64,000 nt of DNA from contig NW_020825298.1 of NCBI RefSeq assembly GCF_003286085.1, positions 6,820,001 through 6,884,000 on the forward strand, read 5' to 3'. Position numbers and translations under genes: made by a program. Positions 25,001 to 36,643 of the stretch are shown piece by piece. Positions within the stretch are counted from its first letter, which is position 1, and each line of letters opens with the position of its first letter. Under the pieces are notes generated by a model. That model was not told where the DNA came from and searched no databases. It saw nothing but the letters and a program-made list of their open reading frames with translations. The DNA is from Drosophila persimilis (taxonomy: Eukaryota > Arthropoda > Insecta > Diptera > Drosophilidae).

Positions 25001-26070
25001 GTACCGAGGGGGGTGGAGGGGGTGGCCTGTGATTGAAGCTACATATTTGTGAATGGGATAATACTTATGCGCTCTACTGCTGGAATGAATTGGGAAATTG
25101 GGGGGAATTGGAAATTGGCCAATGGGGAAGGATAGTGCGGAGATCCTCCGCGGAAAAGCGTATAATTCTTGAGCAATGCTTGAAGGGAAACATTACACTT
25201 GTTGGGTCTTGGTAACATGTCTTTCGTTAGCTTATAAATTTGGGTGTTGCTATTAGAGACTATCAACTATGGACCATATATCTTTGGGTTACCAGAAGGC
25301 GCTTCTCCAGACTTTCTAGAATCACTACATGGGGAGATATTGTAAGCCTATATTCCCTGTCGTACGAGGGATCTGCAGACCTGCGGGTCTGTTCCTGTAT
25401 CCTTCACTAGCTATATCTAAGGGCCCCTGTTCCATAGCTATAAGGAGCTCCGCCGTCGCCATCTTTTGCTCTGAAAGCGAGTTGAGATGCTTCTCACATT
25501 CTGGGTTTCTACTTCTCAAGTCTTTTTTGAGCATTGGCTTGTCCTGGGCATGGGACATTCTCTTATTTGTGGCTTTAAATGGTAAAGAATTCATCCGCTG
25601 TATGGCATTCGTGACTTTGAACAATTCAAATCCAACTTAAGATTTATTTTGATAAGGAAGGACCCTCAAAGGAAGGTCAAAGTTTGTTTGGAACACAATT
25701 TTCGGTATTGTTTTTGGTTTCCCTGTCAACTGTTATACGATTTAGCTGCAGTCGTTCCAATTTATTTACCTTTAAAGGCATTTGTTACTTCATTTTTTAA
25801 GTATTTTCTGAAGGCTTTTAATATTAGTTTCACCTTTAAGGTCTTTAGGCCTATCTAGGCCAATGGTCTGCTCAAAACATAGGCTAATTGTATGATTATT
25901 AAAATAACTCGCCTAAGCACAGTCTGTGGCCCCTTCAGGGTCTTGAGTACTGGGCTCTTCGAGCACAAGGTAAGTGTGTTTAATTTAGGGTCGTTGAAAG
26001 CCATCAAATAATTAACCATATCGCTGTGTGCCTCCTCGCCAAAACAAAATAATCTAATAAATGGAAAGCC
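19037..26070. other. Non-coding stretch (no gene recognised)
   Basis: No supported gene. It contains a CTCGAAAACAG short tandem repeat near 19414-19450, CA repeats near 19870-19888 and 24469-24494, the 60-bp A/T array at 21830-22180, and C/T-rich tracts near 24308-24345. At 25325-25624 both strands are open for about 100 codons; see the findings. The last few hundred bases before 26076 are probably the proximal control region of the lipase. Confidence 0.5.
21830..22180. repeat. A/T-rich tandem array, ~60-bp unit
   Basis: Five to six imperfect copies of a unit containing AATAATTTAC, TTTTTAATAATTCTTAATTT and ATTTTCAAAATAA. Successive AATAATTTAC cores are about 60 bp apart in the middle of the array. 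It is nearly pure A/T with no coding potential. Confidence 0.85.
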
Positions 26071-26075
26071 GAAAG

Positions 26076-26083
26076 TATATAAA
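26076..26083 (+). promoter_or_regulatory. TATA box of the acid lipase gene
   Basis: TATATAAA sits 186 bp upstream of the lipase ATG. With the usual 30-bp spacing, transcription would begin near 26106-26110 and give a 5' UTR of about 155 bases. A TATA-type promoter suits a gene expressed strongly in one tissue. No other TATA box lies nearer the ATG. Confidence 0.6.
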
Positions 26084-26261
26084 TCTTGGATTTAGACGCG
26101 TATTTCTGGTATCGCGTATCGGACCCCACACATCTCGACTTTTAATCGCCAGATTAGATTGGAATCAACTGAAAGAAACACAGTAGAAAAGTCAGTTCCC
26201 GGTAGAACAGTCGTGCAGGAGGCTTCTCGTCGAGCAGAAGGCAAAAGGAATCCATAGTAAA

Positions 26262-27613
26262 ATGTTGAAGGAACTGCTTTTGGCAGCTCTGGCCATAACA
26301 GCGGTCCTGGCAGTGGCCAAAGATACGGACGACTTTGATCCTTTTATAGACATACCATTCAAGCGACTAAGGACTTCGGTGGGACAGAGATTTACAGATT
26401 TCAAATAAGATTCGAGAGCTGAGCGTGAGTTTCGTTGCAGGCCGAACGCATCGAGTCGGAGGGCTACCCGGCCGAATCGCATTACGTGGAGACCCCGGAC
26501 GGCTATGTGCTGAACCTGTTCCGCATCCCGCACTCGCCGAGGCTGAACAATGGCCAGCTGCAGCGGCCGGCGGTGCTCATCATGCACGGATTGTTCAGCT
26601 GCTCGGATTGCTTCCTGCTCAATGGGCCGGACGATGCTCTGGCGTACAACCTGGCGGACGCCGGCTACGACGTCTGGCTGGGCAATGCCCGGGGCAATCT
26701 CTACTCGCGGAACAACACCCGGCTGAACGTGAGGCATCCGTACTTCTGGAAGTTCAGCTGGCACGAGATTGGGGCCATCGATCTGCCGGCCATGATTGAC
26801 TACATCCTCGAGCTGACCCAGGAGCGGGCCCTCCACTATGTGGGCCACTCGCAGGGCTGCACCTCGTTCTTTGTGATGGGCTCGTTCAGGCCCGAGTACA
26901 ATGCCAAAATCAAGACGGCCCACATGCTGGCCCCGTCGGTGTTTATGGGCAACACCACCGAGGGATTGATAGTGGCCACGGCCCCAGTCCTGGGCGAGCC
27001 GGGCCTGGGCTCGGCTCTGCTGGAGAACCAGGTGCTGCTGCCCCACAACGACTTCCTTCAGCGATTCCTGGACACAACCTGCAGCAACCAGCCGCTGACA
27101 TTGAGCTACTGCAAGACACTGGCCATTCTCTGGGGTGGCCCCGACATTGGTAACCTCAATAGGGTGAGTTGTGGCCCCCATCCTCAGGTCTGTCCAACAC
27201 TTCATGCATCCTCTTTGTAGACGCTCCTCCCCCAAATCGTCGAGACCCATCCCGCTGGCGTTTCCTCCAATCAGGCCATCCACTACATCCAGTCCTACAC
27301 TTCCAACCAGTTCCGCCTCTACGACTGGGGCAGCCGCAAGAATCTGGCGTACTACGGTGTGGCGGAGCCCCCTTCATACGATCTCACCCAGATTACCGCC
27401 GAGCTGTATCTGTACTACGGCCTATCCGATGGCTCGGCCAACAAGGACGATGTGGCACGCCTGCCCGAGCTGCTGCCCAATCTGGCGCTGCTCCACGAGG
27501 TGCCGGAGCCCACCTGGGGCCACCTGGACTTTATATTTGCCGAAAAGGTCAAGAGCCTCATCAATGATTTGGTCTTGGACCACGCCAAGGCCTACGAAGA
27601 AAGGAGCAAATAA
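26262..27613 (+). CDS. Secreted acid lipase (lysosomal acid lipase family, alpha/beta hydrolase)
   Basis: Predicted to hydrolyse ester bonds of neutral lipids (triacylglycerol or cholesteryl ester). Insect members of this family are often gut or fat-body enzymes; the tissue here is not shown. Three exons, 26262-26378, 26441-27163 and 27221-27613, with phase-0 introns of 62 and 57 bp, give 410 aa, the usual family length. Residues 1-18 are a signal peptide. The N-terminal family motif GYPAESHYVETPDGY (47-61) is followed by the oxyanion strand LIMHGLF (85-91), nucleophile elbow GHSQG with Ser176, acid Asp350 in YYGLSDG, and catalytic His381 in WGHLDF. The triad is intact and no break is seen. 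The first intron is required because exon 1 read through reaches a TAA at 26406-26408. The orthologue among the many fly acid lipases is not identified. Confidence 0.93.
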
Positions 27614-27614
27614 A
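27609..27614 (+). terminator. AATAAA overlapping the lipase stop codon
   Basis: AATAAA spans the TAA stop codon itself, and no other AATAAA lies within the next 100 bases. If used, the 3' UTR would be only about 15-30 bases. Whether it is used cannot be seen from sequence. Confidence 0.4.
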
Positions 27615-27619
27615 TCGTT

Positions 27620-30600
27620 GAAAAAGTATCTGTATCTGGATGGATGCCTTCTCGACAAACATTAAGGCGTAGGGGCATGGCTAGCCCAGGCTAATTAGCA
27701 GCTAACAAGTGTCTGCCTCTCCCTCTCTGGGTTTCGGATTGTTGTCTGGTCACGCCTCTGTGATGTTCAACAATTTTTTGCTGCTGCTTCCTTGACAAAC
27801 ATTATCGCTGGCTGGAGTACGTGGTTAGTGGGTCTCGGCTCCTGGCATCCCTCCGCTCTACTCCCTTCCCCCCCTGCAAAATTATAGCAATTAGCACTTG
27901 GCTGGGAGTTTGTTTGTCTGTTTGTTGGGCGGTCTTAGCGGGACAGTTGCAAATATGCTTATAATGATGATTTATAGGGTCTGCTGTGGTGGTCTTGAGA
28001 CCTGAGATTATGTGGAACGGGTTGCGATAAGGCTAAGCGCGAAAGTGCAGTGATAAACGGGGTTTTATTTCATTTCTGGGAATGCGGAATATATGTGACT
28101 AGGAAATGGCCTAGAAAGCTGATTGGAGAGATTAGAGAGGGGTTAGTGGTAAGGAAATACGCCGTTGATTTCAAGGGAATTTTGATTTTCTTTGAAGTTA
28201 AGCTAATTCTATGAAACTCCAACAAATTAGATGAACAAAAAAGGCATTGAATGTCGGCATCTGCCTCTCAGATAGAACCGATTCCTATGCCTTCCTAAGG
28301 GACTGTTTATAGGCAGGAATAAAGCAGCTCTTGGGTCGCTATAGATCCTTGATCCCTAGGCTAAATGCCAGACTCCAAGATCCCCTCTGTACCCCTCCCC
28401 CTCTCCTACTCTCTATCGCACCCCTCAAGCTGTCAAACTACTTGCAACAGCCCCGCTATCATCGCCCATTTAGGCATTAATGAATTTTCTTTTCGCGAAA
28501 AAACGCGACCCTGAAGTTTAATTGACTCGCAAGTAATTCCTTGCCATGGCCCACAAGGTCTTATCCCGGCCTCGGTGCAAACTTTTGAATAATTCCGGCC
28601 TGTACCTTTTGGCCACTGGACCAAGAACGAAGCTGCTGGCAATTAACCGCAGAGCCAGGCCGACAGCAGGCTGTAGCCCTTCGGTAATGGCTAACCGCTG
28701 ATGTGGAAGAGGAGGAAAATGCGAATGGCGGGGCGGGGCCGAAAAAAAATTGCAAATTATCAAAGCCAACAGAGAAATAAAATTAATAAAGTGTAAAAGG
28801 ATTTTGTCGCGACAACAGAAAACCCGCCAGACAGAAGGGGTGGGGGTCTGCCCCCCTCCCCACAAATCCCCATCTGGGGGGTCTGCCCCCCCTCCCCACA
28901 AATCCCCATCCGACCCGCGTCTTGTGCTGTCCCATCGCTTATAATCCTTTATTTTCGTTTTCAATTTGTTGGAAAAAGGCAAACAGAAAGTGTTAAAAGT
29001 ATTTCTCGAGCGGAAAATGCACAGCACTGACAAACTTTTACTCAACCCATCAACCCCCCTCTCTCCCCCCTCTCTGTGTCTTTTATTCTGTGCTCTTTCT
29101 ATGCCTCTGATGCGCTGTGCTTTCTCTCTAAGTGGCTGCGACACTTTTGTATGCATAATTTAGACAAAAGTCGCCCAAAAGCGAGCGACTCAGGGAAAGG
29201 GCTCTGGAAAACAACTTGAAACAAAAGTTGCAATTGCAGAAATTGAAAAATTTTCCACATAAAAATATGCAAGCAAAAATGAAAAGTTCAACTGGAAGAA
29301 AACAAAGGGAAAAAAAATCAAAAGAGAGCCCAGCGCAAAAATTGCAACAAATCTTATGCTCAGCCAAGATGTCGGCAAGTGTCGCGCGCTCATGTTTTTT
29401 GGCCAAATGTTTATTGTCAAAAAGTTCAGTAAAATGCAGATTGTTCGATGTTGGGGTAGGGCCTCCCCAAGCACAAAGAGACAAAGGAGTAAAAGGAGCT
29501 CCAAAAAAGTTCCAGAAATAGTAAAAAACATTTTTTTGAATAAAATCAAACTTTTACTTATTAAAAATTATTATATATTTTTTGTAATTTTAGAAAACTT
29601 ATATTTTTCCTTTCAGTGTTTCAACTATAACGCTCCAAGCCCATAATTCTCGATTTTCCTACAATTTTGACATATGTGAGCAAAACAAAGGGTAGTTTTG
29701 GTTTTGGTTGCCAAGTTTTTGGCCTTAAAGTAATTAAATTTCCATTTGCTTAATCACAAACAAATCAAATCAGAAATAAGGTTGTTTTTTTTTTTGTGAT
29801 TTGATTTATTTTATGCCCAAGAAATTTGCCAGCAGAACAAGCAGTCATTATCGAACTGCTTGCCAAGTAGTTCCCCGTATAAGGTTCCGAACTCGGCTAG
29901 CAGTAGAAGGCGAAGGTTGTAAACTTAGAGGCTTACTATATGTTGCGAACGTGTTGCGGTACAATGCTGCCAGTTTGGGAATTTCAGGTTCTATTTATAG
30001 CCACCATATTTCAAGGTGGCGCCATACGTGTTTTTTAGTTCCAAAAACAGCCACGAAACAAAAATTCGAAATTCTTGGAAATAATAAAATAAAAGAAAAA
30101 AAATAATGTAAATTATTGAAAGCTCTGAAAACAATTCTTCATTTATGGAGATTCTGTAGAAATAATGCTGCATATATGAGATTTTTGAGCTTTCTGAACG
30201 ATATTTGAAATCATATCTTGGGACCAAGGGTGCACCCAGCGACCATATACAAAAAAAAGTTTTTTGCCTGAATGATTTGATATTGTTTTCCAAATTAATC
30301 CTTCTAAATATCTATCTATCCCTATCATCTTATGCCTAAAAATCGCAAACGCATTTCCTTTGCAAAATCCTGGGTACAACCTTGTCTTGGGCAGAAATGG
30401 ATACGATCTGATCTAGTTACGACCTCGAGTTCATTGCGATAAATGTAGGAGAAATAAATGAAAATGAATTGCTTGCCCCAAAAAGGGCTATCAAGTTTTG
30501 GAACCTTGTAGCCCTTCCAGATAGCTTATTTTTGGATTGCTCATGATCATTTCTGTTCTAAATAAAACCATAAATAGGCAAGTGCAAATCTATAATACCT

Positions 30601-31085
30601 CCACTTCCGCTCCACTTGCCTCTCTACTTTCAATTTTCTAGTTCTCTAGTCTCCCAAAACTATAATCACCCACCACTTGAGATGACTTTTGCTTTTAATT
30701 TGTTTCTGGTCACTTGGTGTCAGTTTCCGCACAAATCTTGATACTCCTTTTGCCAGCAGCTCCGCTGGGAAGAGAGGCCTCAGCTTTATCAATCAAATAG
30801 ATCGGACAAGTCTCGTTTGGGGGAGCCGGAGCCAGAGGAGGCCGAAAACACAGAAAACTAATTGGTCAGCAAGTTGCTGGACACGATGGCAATCAGTTTA
30901 TTGACACGACAAGAACCCGGCAAGAGCTAGGCGTAGAACGTAATTGAATGGACATATCAATTTTCCATCACAATCACAGCACAGAAAAGCTTATTAACTG
31001 CCCCGCCCTCCCCCAAAAAACATCTTTCACGCCTCGGAACTGGAACCGATTGGAGTGGAAGAGAGAACAAGTTGGTGGAGAAGCG
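27620..31085. other. Non-coding stretch (no gene recognised)
   Basis: Intergenic DNA between the lipase and the candidate gene near 31.1 kb. It includes the 34-bp duplicated C-rich unit at 28841-28910 and A/T-rich DNA around 29520-29600. Frames of about 100 codons near 29190-29549 and 29991-30293 (minus) are rich in F, L and I and look like chance frames in A/T-rich DNA. Confidence 0.5.
28841..28910. repeat. Tandem duplication, ~34-bp unit
   Basis: Two adjacent copies of a unit of the form GGGGGTCTG, C run, TCCCCACAAATCCCCATC. The copies differ mainly in the lengths of their G and C runs. Confidence 0.85.
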
Positions 31086-31116
31086 ATGAACGATGAAGGT
31101 GGAACGTTCAACGAGG

Positions 31117-31198
31117 GTAAGAACACGCCCGCAGCTAATCAGGCTCTAATGGCGATAAATATTTCATTCTATATTATTTTGCTTTTATTCGTTCAGAG
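31117..31198 (+). other. Candidate 80-bp intron
   Basis: The segment begins GTAAGAACAC, contains two CTAAT branch-point-like motifs (near 31134 and 31145) and ends in a pyrimidine-rich tract with TTCAG at 31196 or AG at 31198 (a tandem acceptor). It is one of the best intron signatures outside the main genes and points to a transcript across 31.0-31.5 kb on the plus strand. Confidence 0.45.
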
Positions 31199-31221
31199 GG
31201 GCACGCCTCTGGACCTTAAAG

Positions 31222-31455
31222 ATGTGGCCAGGAGTCAAGACAAAGCGACGACTCAACGGGAACGAACAGGCCAGCGAAGAGCCAGAACAAGATCCAGAAC
31301 AAGAGCCCAAACAGACCCACAAAGACAGGCAGACAAAATCTTCGACGCGATCGATGAAGACAAGGCTGATAAAGGAACAAGACTTGGCGATCATTAGAGA
31401 TGAGCGCGTGAGGCTCTGGACACTGGCAATGGGCAAAGAATGGACCAACAACTAA
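31222..31455 (+). CDS. Candidate small charged protein, 77 aa, unrecognised
   Basis: The frame opens with an ATG in a fair context (AAAG before ATG) shortly downstream of the candidate 80-bp intron and ends with TAA at 31453-31455. The product is strongly charged: an acidic EEPEQDPEQEP stretch (19-29), then a basic S/T-rich part (31-50), then RLWTLAMGKEW near the C-terminus. If the second AG of the tandem acceptor is used, the frame extends upstream through the intron to an ATG at 31086 or 30948, giving a second RLWTL near the junction. If the first AG is used, the upstream frame stops early and only the 77-aa product remains. A second frame (30948-31397, unspliced, 149 codons) overlaps. No polyadenylation signal is obvious. 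No known family is recognised. Confidence 0.3.
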   Translation: MWPGVKTKRRLNGNEQASEEPEQDPEQEPKQTHKDRQTKSSTRSMKTRLIKEQDLAIIRDERVRLWTLAMGKEWTNN

Positions 31456-31459
31456 TTGG

Positions 31460-33150
31460 AATACCACTTTTCTTTCAAGTTTAAACTTTAATCAAGGCAG
31501 TATACGACAGAACTGGCCTAAAGCCCAATCAAAAGCTGTTTCTTGGCTACAATTTTAGGCCTCTCTCCCCGAAAATGTGTACAAAAAATCACAGAAAGTC
31601 TTGGAGCTGGTAAAATATGGTATTTGCCTGGTTGACGTGCTTCATTTCCCTCCAGCTCACGCTCACATCACGCACACGTGTTGGCCAAGGCAAGGCCAGA
31701 GATCTCTTCTTCTTGTGGCCGTCTTTATGTTATGAATCGAGCAGATTTATGCAACTTTGGCCAACAACATGGGCGGGTGCGGTGCCTCTCCCCAGACAGA
31801 CCCCAGACCCCTTCTCGAATCTTCTCCCTGCCTTGAGGATGCAACCGCGACATTCGGCTGCGCCATTATGAGTAATGGAGTAATGCCTGGAATTGTTTAC
31901 TTGGGGGCTTTATCGGCAGCGGCAGCGGCATGAATGCCTGTGCTTTATGGCGGCTTATATATGTACATATTTCACATTATCTTTTTTTTTCTGTGGTGCA
32001 TTTTTTGTTTTGGGGGGGAAACGGAAAACGATTTTATAATTGGCTGGGGAAATGGGCATATGGAAATGATGATTTAGATGTGAGTAAGGGAGTGAATAAG
32101 CCATGATTAAACAATTGTTGATCGAATTTTATAACGAAAGTGGAGAAGCCATCGGAAGATGCCCTTTTTCTGGGAATAGTCTTCAATTTGTGGAGGATGT
32201 CCACAGGTGGATACCAAAGGATAGTCATATAGAAGGATCTGTCGTCTCTCCTTTTGAGCATTGTACGGATAAAATATGATTGCTGTTCTTCTTCCTCTAC
32301 TTATTTTCTGGAACTCTCCTGGAATTTCCTCAGACATTTTATGCTCCAAAGAAAGGTAATTAAAAAAAGATAAATTTTTCAAATGTTTTTTATGTATTTA
32401 TTTTTTTTTAATTTATTTAATTATTTTTTTAATTTTTTTTTATTTGGCTAAGTATTTTTTATTTTTTTTTATTATTTGTTTTATTTATTTAATTATTTGT
32501 TTTATTTATTTAATTATTTTTTGTATTTATTTAATTTTTTTAATTTATTATATTATTTTTTTTAATTTAATTATTTTGTATTTTTTTAATTCCTTTTATT
32601 TTTTTAATTGTTTTCATTTAATTATTTTTACATTTATTTTATTTGAATTGAAGTTGAAGTTTTCTTTGAATTTTTTTATAAAAATCTAGCTTTTATTTTC
32701 CAGTGATTTTTCTGTTTCAAAATCTCCAGTTCATTGAACTTCTTCAATTGATTATTGGAAACAGCCAAAAAAACAAGAAAAAAAAACAACCGCCTTAATC
32801 TTTGCAATCAAATCATTCGATGGGCAAGGCTGAGGAATACCTTCCCCTTCCCCTTCCCTTGGAATCTCTCGAACAAAATCTAAAACGAAATCTAATTTTT
32901 AATTGGCCAACAAGCGGCGGACAAGCGACATTTCATGCTTATCAGCTGGCCGGGCCAGTAATTAATCTGCCTCGAACCCGAACCCGCTCTCTTCTGGCAG
33001 ATGCTCTTCCGCTCTTAAGAGCAAGTTCTCTTACTCTTCGACTGCAGCAGCTTTCGAACGAGAACTCAACAGAGAACCCAACAGAGACGCATGCAGACAA
33101 CTTTCTTCCGAATGGTTTTTGTTAAAAGCAAGTCGTACCTGCTGGCCGGG
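31460..33150. other. Non-coding stretch with T-rich tract
   Basis: No supported gene. 32365-32690 is almost pure T/A with TTTATTTAATTATTT repeats; its plus-strand 81-codon frame is only a run of F, L, I and Y. 32790-33150 is mixed sequence just upstream of the proposed VWC-gene promoter and probably belongs to its control region. Confidence 0.55.
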
Positions 33151-33190
33151 GCTCAGTTCGGACTCAGCACGCGACGCGTTCAGAACGAAA
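33145..33190 (+). promoter_or_regulatory. Proposed core promoter of the VWC-domain gene
   Basis: GGCTCAGTTCGG matches the fly initiator (TCAGTY), with the start A at 33155. A weak TTAAAAG lies 30 bases upstream, and GC-rich sequence of MTE/DPE type follows (CGCGACGCGTTCAG at 33170-33183), though no exact DPE match is seen at +28. Downstream sequence has the look of a fly 5' UTR (CAACAACAACAA, AGTCAAAGTAAA) and reaches a consensus donor at 33494. Assignment to the VWC gene is by position and strand only. Confidence 0.45.
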
Positions 33191-33493
33191 GAAAAACCAA
33201 CGTAACGCAACGACTATAAGACCATAAAAAACGGGTATAAAACAAAAGACTCTGCTGAAACTCTTCTGGTTAAAGGATGAGCGAGCCCTCGAGGGTCAGT
33301 GAAGTGCCACAATAAACAACAACAACAACAACAAAGTCAAAGTAAAAACAAATATCAATTGTTAAAAAAGAATTTTTGTTATTGTGTCCCACCGCTCGAA
33401 CGCTTTAAGGCGGCTGGAAAATTCACATGGAAAATTCTCGGCTCTAGAAAGGGGATTGGATAAAAGAAAAGAAGAGAACCTCACCTTGGCCAG
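33155..33493 (+). other. Proposed 5'-untranslated exon 1 of the VWC-domain gene
   Basis: The exon would run from the initiator to CCAG, followed by the donor GTATGT at 33494. It contains an AACAACAACAACAACAA run and no convincing coding frame. The next strong plus-strand acceptor leading to coding sequence is at 46556, implying an intron of about 13 kb, a common layout for fly genes with large regulatory first introns. It could belong to a different transcript. Confidence 0.4.
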
Positions 33494-35337
33494 GTATGTG
33501 AACTCCACTGCGGTTTCCGTTGCGGTGCTTTCCTGCCCCCCCCCCCCCCTCTGCGCTGCCCTCTTTGGGCATGCTAAAATTTAATAAGTGTTTTCCTCAA
33601 ACCGTTTTTCTCGTCGCCTCTTTTTCACGCTTTTTTTTCGCAGCATAGCTGTTCTTGTTGTTCGATTCGTTGATGCATTTCCAAAAGGGGGAGGGGGGAG
33701 GGGGGAGGGAGCTGAGTAAAATATGCAGTTGTGTCGGTATTTTCCCTCTTGGCAAATTCTTGCGGCACATTTCATTCAGCCAAAGTTTTCCTTCCTAACG
33801 TGTCGTGTCGTGTCGTGTTAACGGTATTGTTTACATTGTTAATAGAACCCAGCGACTTGGTGGCCAGATAAATAGATAATAGAGACACAGACACAGCCAC
33901 ACAGCCACAGTGCCAGCTAAAAGTCCATGCTTGAGTGCACCTACAAGACGGAAAGACGGAAAGACTGGAGGACTGAACGACTGGCAAAGACAGAAACAAA
34001 ATAAAGTGCAAACAAAAGACTCAGGCAACGAACTTGGCTGGCTTTTTTCTAGAGGCAATGATTCCTCCTCCTTCGGGTTAATGGCTGTGGAAATGGGAAA
34101 AGAAACGTAAGAAAAACTTAACATTTGTTGGCGTTCTTGGAATAGCCACGCCATTGAAATAGTATTTTATTGATCAATTATTTTTGTTTGTGGCCCATGG
34201 GGGAGGGGATGGCATTGCTATTGGGTTGTGGTTGAATAAAGAATGCCAAGGAAAGGCAGGAAGCATGCTTGAAGGTCCACAAAGGGATCCCCAGGATCAG
34301 ACTTAAGTATTTTGACATTTTAGGAACACTTTCTGTGGTTTTCAATCAATATTTCAACCAATCTATGGATTTTAATTGCCAAAAAATTAAAGTACATTTC
34401 TTTATCACCTCTTGGATTGCCTTAAAAATTGACTAGAGCCAAATCCTTTGGCCTTTCTCACTGCCAAGAGTCGCACGGGGGGATTCTATTGGATTCTGTG
34501 GGTAGGATCATAACCACAGCTCTCTGACCAGGCGCAGCCTGAAGGAGGAAAGGTGAGAGCTTGCCCTGGCATCGTCGCTGGCCTTGGAGCTGGCCAAGCA
34601 CACCCTTTCCGCTCCATCATCGCACATTCCTTCCCCATCCTTCCCCAAATATTTCTATATTCCGGACACCCTTTGGTGAGATTTCTGCCCCCAAATCGAG
34701 TCCCCATTTTGGCATAGCCCTCCCCCAAGCTACACCCAAAAATTCGCCAACTTTATAGTTCTATGCCAAAGCCCAAGCAAATTAAAACATTCCCCGCAAT
34801 TAAATCGATGGACAAAGGCAGAAACGCCAACAAAATTGCTTATTTATTAGCCAAGAGAGTAGAAAATATCTGGCAACGGCATGCTAATGATGTAAACTAA
34901 CCATTTAACTGTTAAAGTGCCAGCAGCAGCGGCAGCAGCAACAAAAAAAGACTGTCCCATCAGAGACCACAAGAGCAAAAGAGCACCAGAGCTCCAGAGA
35001 TGGCTGGGCGAAGAGCAGAGAGGGGGGGCAGATGGGGCGCAGATGAGCCAAAAGCGACGACAATGACAACGACAATACTTAGGCGACTTCCTAAGACTAA
35101 TCAAAGCCGTTACAATGGTCACACTGGCGCATAAAAAACACGCACAAACACACACACACACACACAGAGAGGGAGACAGGTTAAGAGGCGACTTAAGGGG
35201 AGGCTCAAAGGGAGGGAATGTAGGTTGCAGCACTGGCAAGGGGCAAAAATGGGTTCCCGGTTAATCTTTGTAGATCCAGCTGCCGCTGGATTGTTCTTAT
35301 TATACCCTCAAAGGGGGTTACACGATTACGGGAATAT

Positions 35338-35560
35338 ATAAATAATAAATATATATGTATATAAAAATATGTATAAATCAAATATATATATAAATAAAAA
35401 ATATATTTATAAAATATATATACATAAAATATATATAAATAAAATATAAATAAATAAAATATATACAAATAAAATATATATAAATAAAATATATATTAAA
35501 AAAATATATATAAATAAAATAGAAATTTGATAAAATATATTAAAAAAAAATAATATACGA
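35338..35560. repeat. ATATATAAATAAAAT repeat
   Basis: About 220 bp of AATATATATAAATAAAAT-type imperfect repeat, nearly pure A/T. It is preceded by TATACCCTCAAAGGGGGTTA (35301-35320), a short imperfect palindrome of the kind found at the edges of many fly repeats. Confidence 0.85.
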
Positions 35561-36011
35561 AAAATGTTTGACAATTTTTCTGTTATAGAAAAAATGTAAA
35601 AAAAATAATTAAATAAAGTCAGACTTATAAAAATGAGACAAACTTATAGAAAATTAATTAATTTATTGGAAAAGCTCGTAAAACTTCAGTAAACTGAAAA
35701 TCTATTGCTGTGCCAAAACCTTATGTCCGGTACTGTATTTGTACTAAGTCCCTCAGTTTCAAAGCTAAAGATCTACATACCATAAGCTCCCATCAGAACT
35801 GAAAAAACTCCCTCAAAAGGGAGGCCTTTCAAAGGTTGAACATAATTCGATGGCTATATCTTGAATCCGCCATAGTAACTATCTATTTTTAGAAGAGTAT
35901 CTACACCTTCGGTGGCTCAAAGCTAGCATTTCTTGCTGTTTTTTTTTGTCGTTCTTCTTCTGTTTTTTGTTGAAGAAATTACCGTTTCATGTTGACAAAA
36001 CGCAAGAAGCG

Positions 36012-36155
36012 GTAGAAGCAGTAGCAGAGGAGGAGAGGGAGGAGGAGGCAGAAGTAGAGGAGGAGAGGGAGGAAGCAGCAGCAGGGGAGGAAGAGGAGGA
36101 GCTAGAAGCAGTAGTAGAGAAGGAGGAGGAGGAGGAGGAGGAGACAGAAGTAGAG
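36012..36155. repeat. GAG/GGAGGA purine-rich repeat
   Basis: A polypurine tract built from GAGGAG and GCAGAAGTA units. It creates an apparent glutamate-rich frame (35946-36200) that is better explained as a low-complexity repeat than as a gene. Confidence 0.85.
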
Positions 36156-36615
36156 GAACTTCGGGTTCAGCCTCGGCTTCAACTTCAGCTTCAGACTTAA
36201 GCTCCAGCTTCTGTGTGATTACAGGTACCCGCTCCTAATGATCATCATTAGATAGCCAAGGGTTTTTTTTATTTCCACAGCGGTTCTGGTGGTTCTTGCA
36301 AGTTCTTCTTGGGGCTTGACGTGACGACATGCAATTGCAAAGAGCAAGAAGCTGGAGGGAGGAGGGAGGAGGGTGGAGGGAGGAGAGACCCAAGAACCAA
36401 GCACCAATAATATTTGATAATGAAAAGCGGAAGCTAAAAAACTAGAATGTAAGACGACATTTTATGTTAGACGTCCATTAAAGCGAGGAGGGGGGGAGGG
36501 GCGGGGGGGTTGGGGAGGAGGAGGCCCAAAGAGAATTTGCTAATTGCCTGCAATTGAAAACGAAAGAGGAGCCGAGGGAGGGAAAACGGGAGGAAAGCTT
36601 CATTAGGCCATGGAA

Positions 36616-36643
36616 GGGGGGGGGGGGGGGGGGGGGGGGGGGG
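36616..36643 (+). repeat. Poly(G) run of 28
   Basis: Twenty-eight uninterrupted G. It is the longest G homopolymer in the window and a potential G-quadruplex or replication-slippage site. Confidence 0.9.

Noticed and set aside
26192..27283. 363-codon minus-strand frame over the lipase
   Set aside because: Shadow of the lipase coding sequence, whose triad and exon phases are clear.
35946..36200. Glutamate-rich 84-codon frame
   Set aside because: It is produced by a GAGGAG polypurine repeat; no splice sites or domain.
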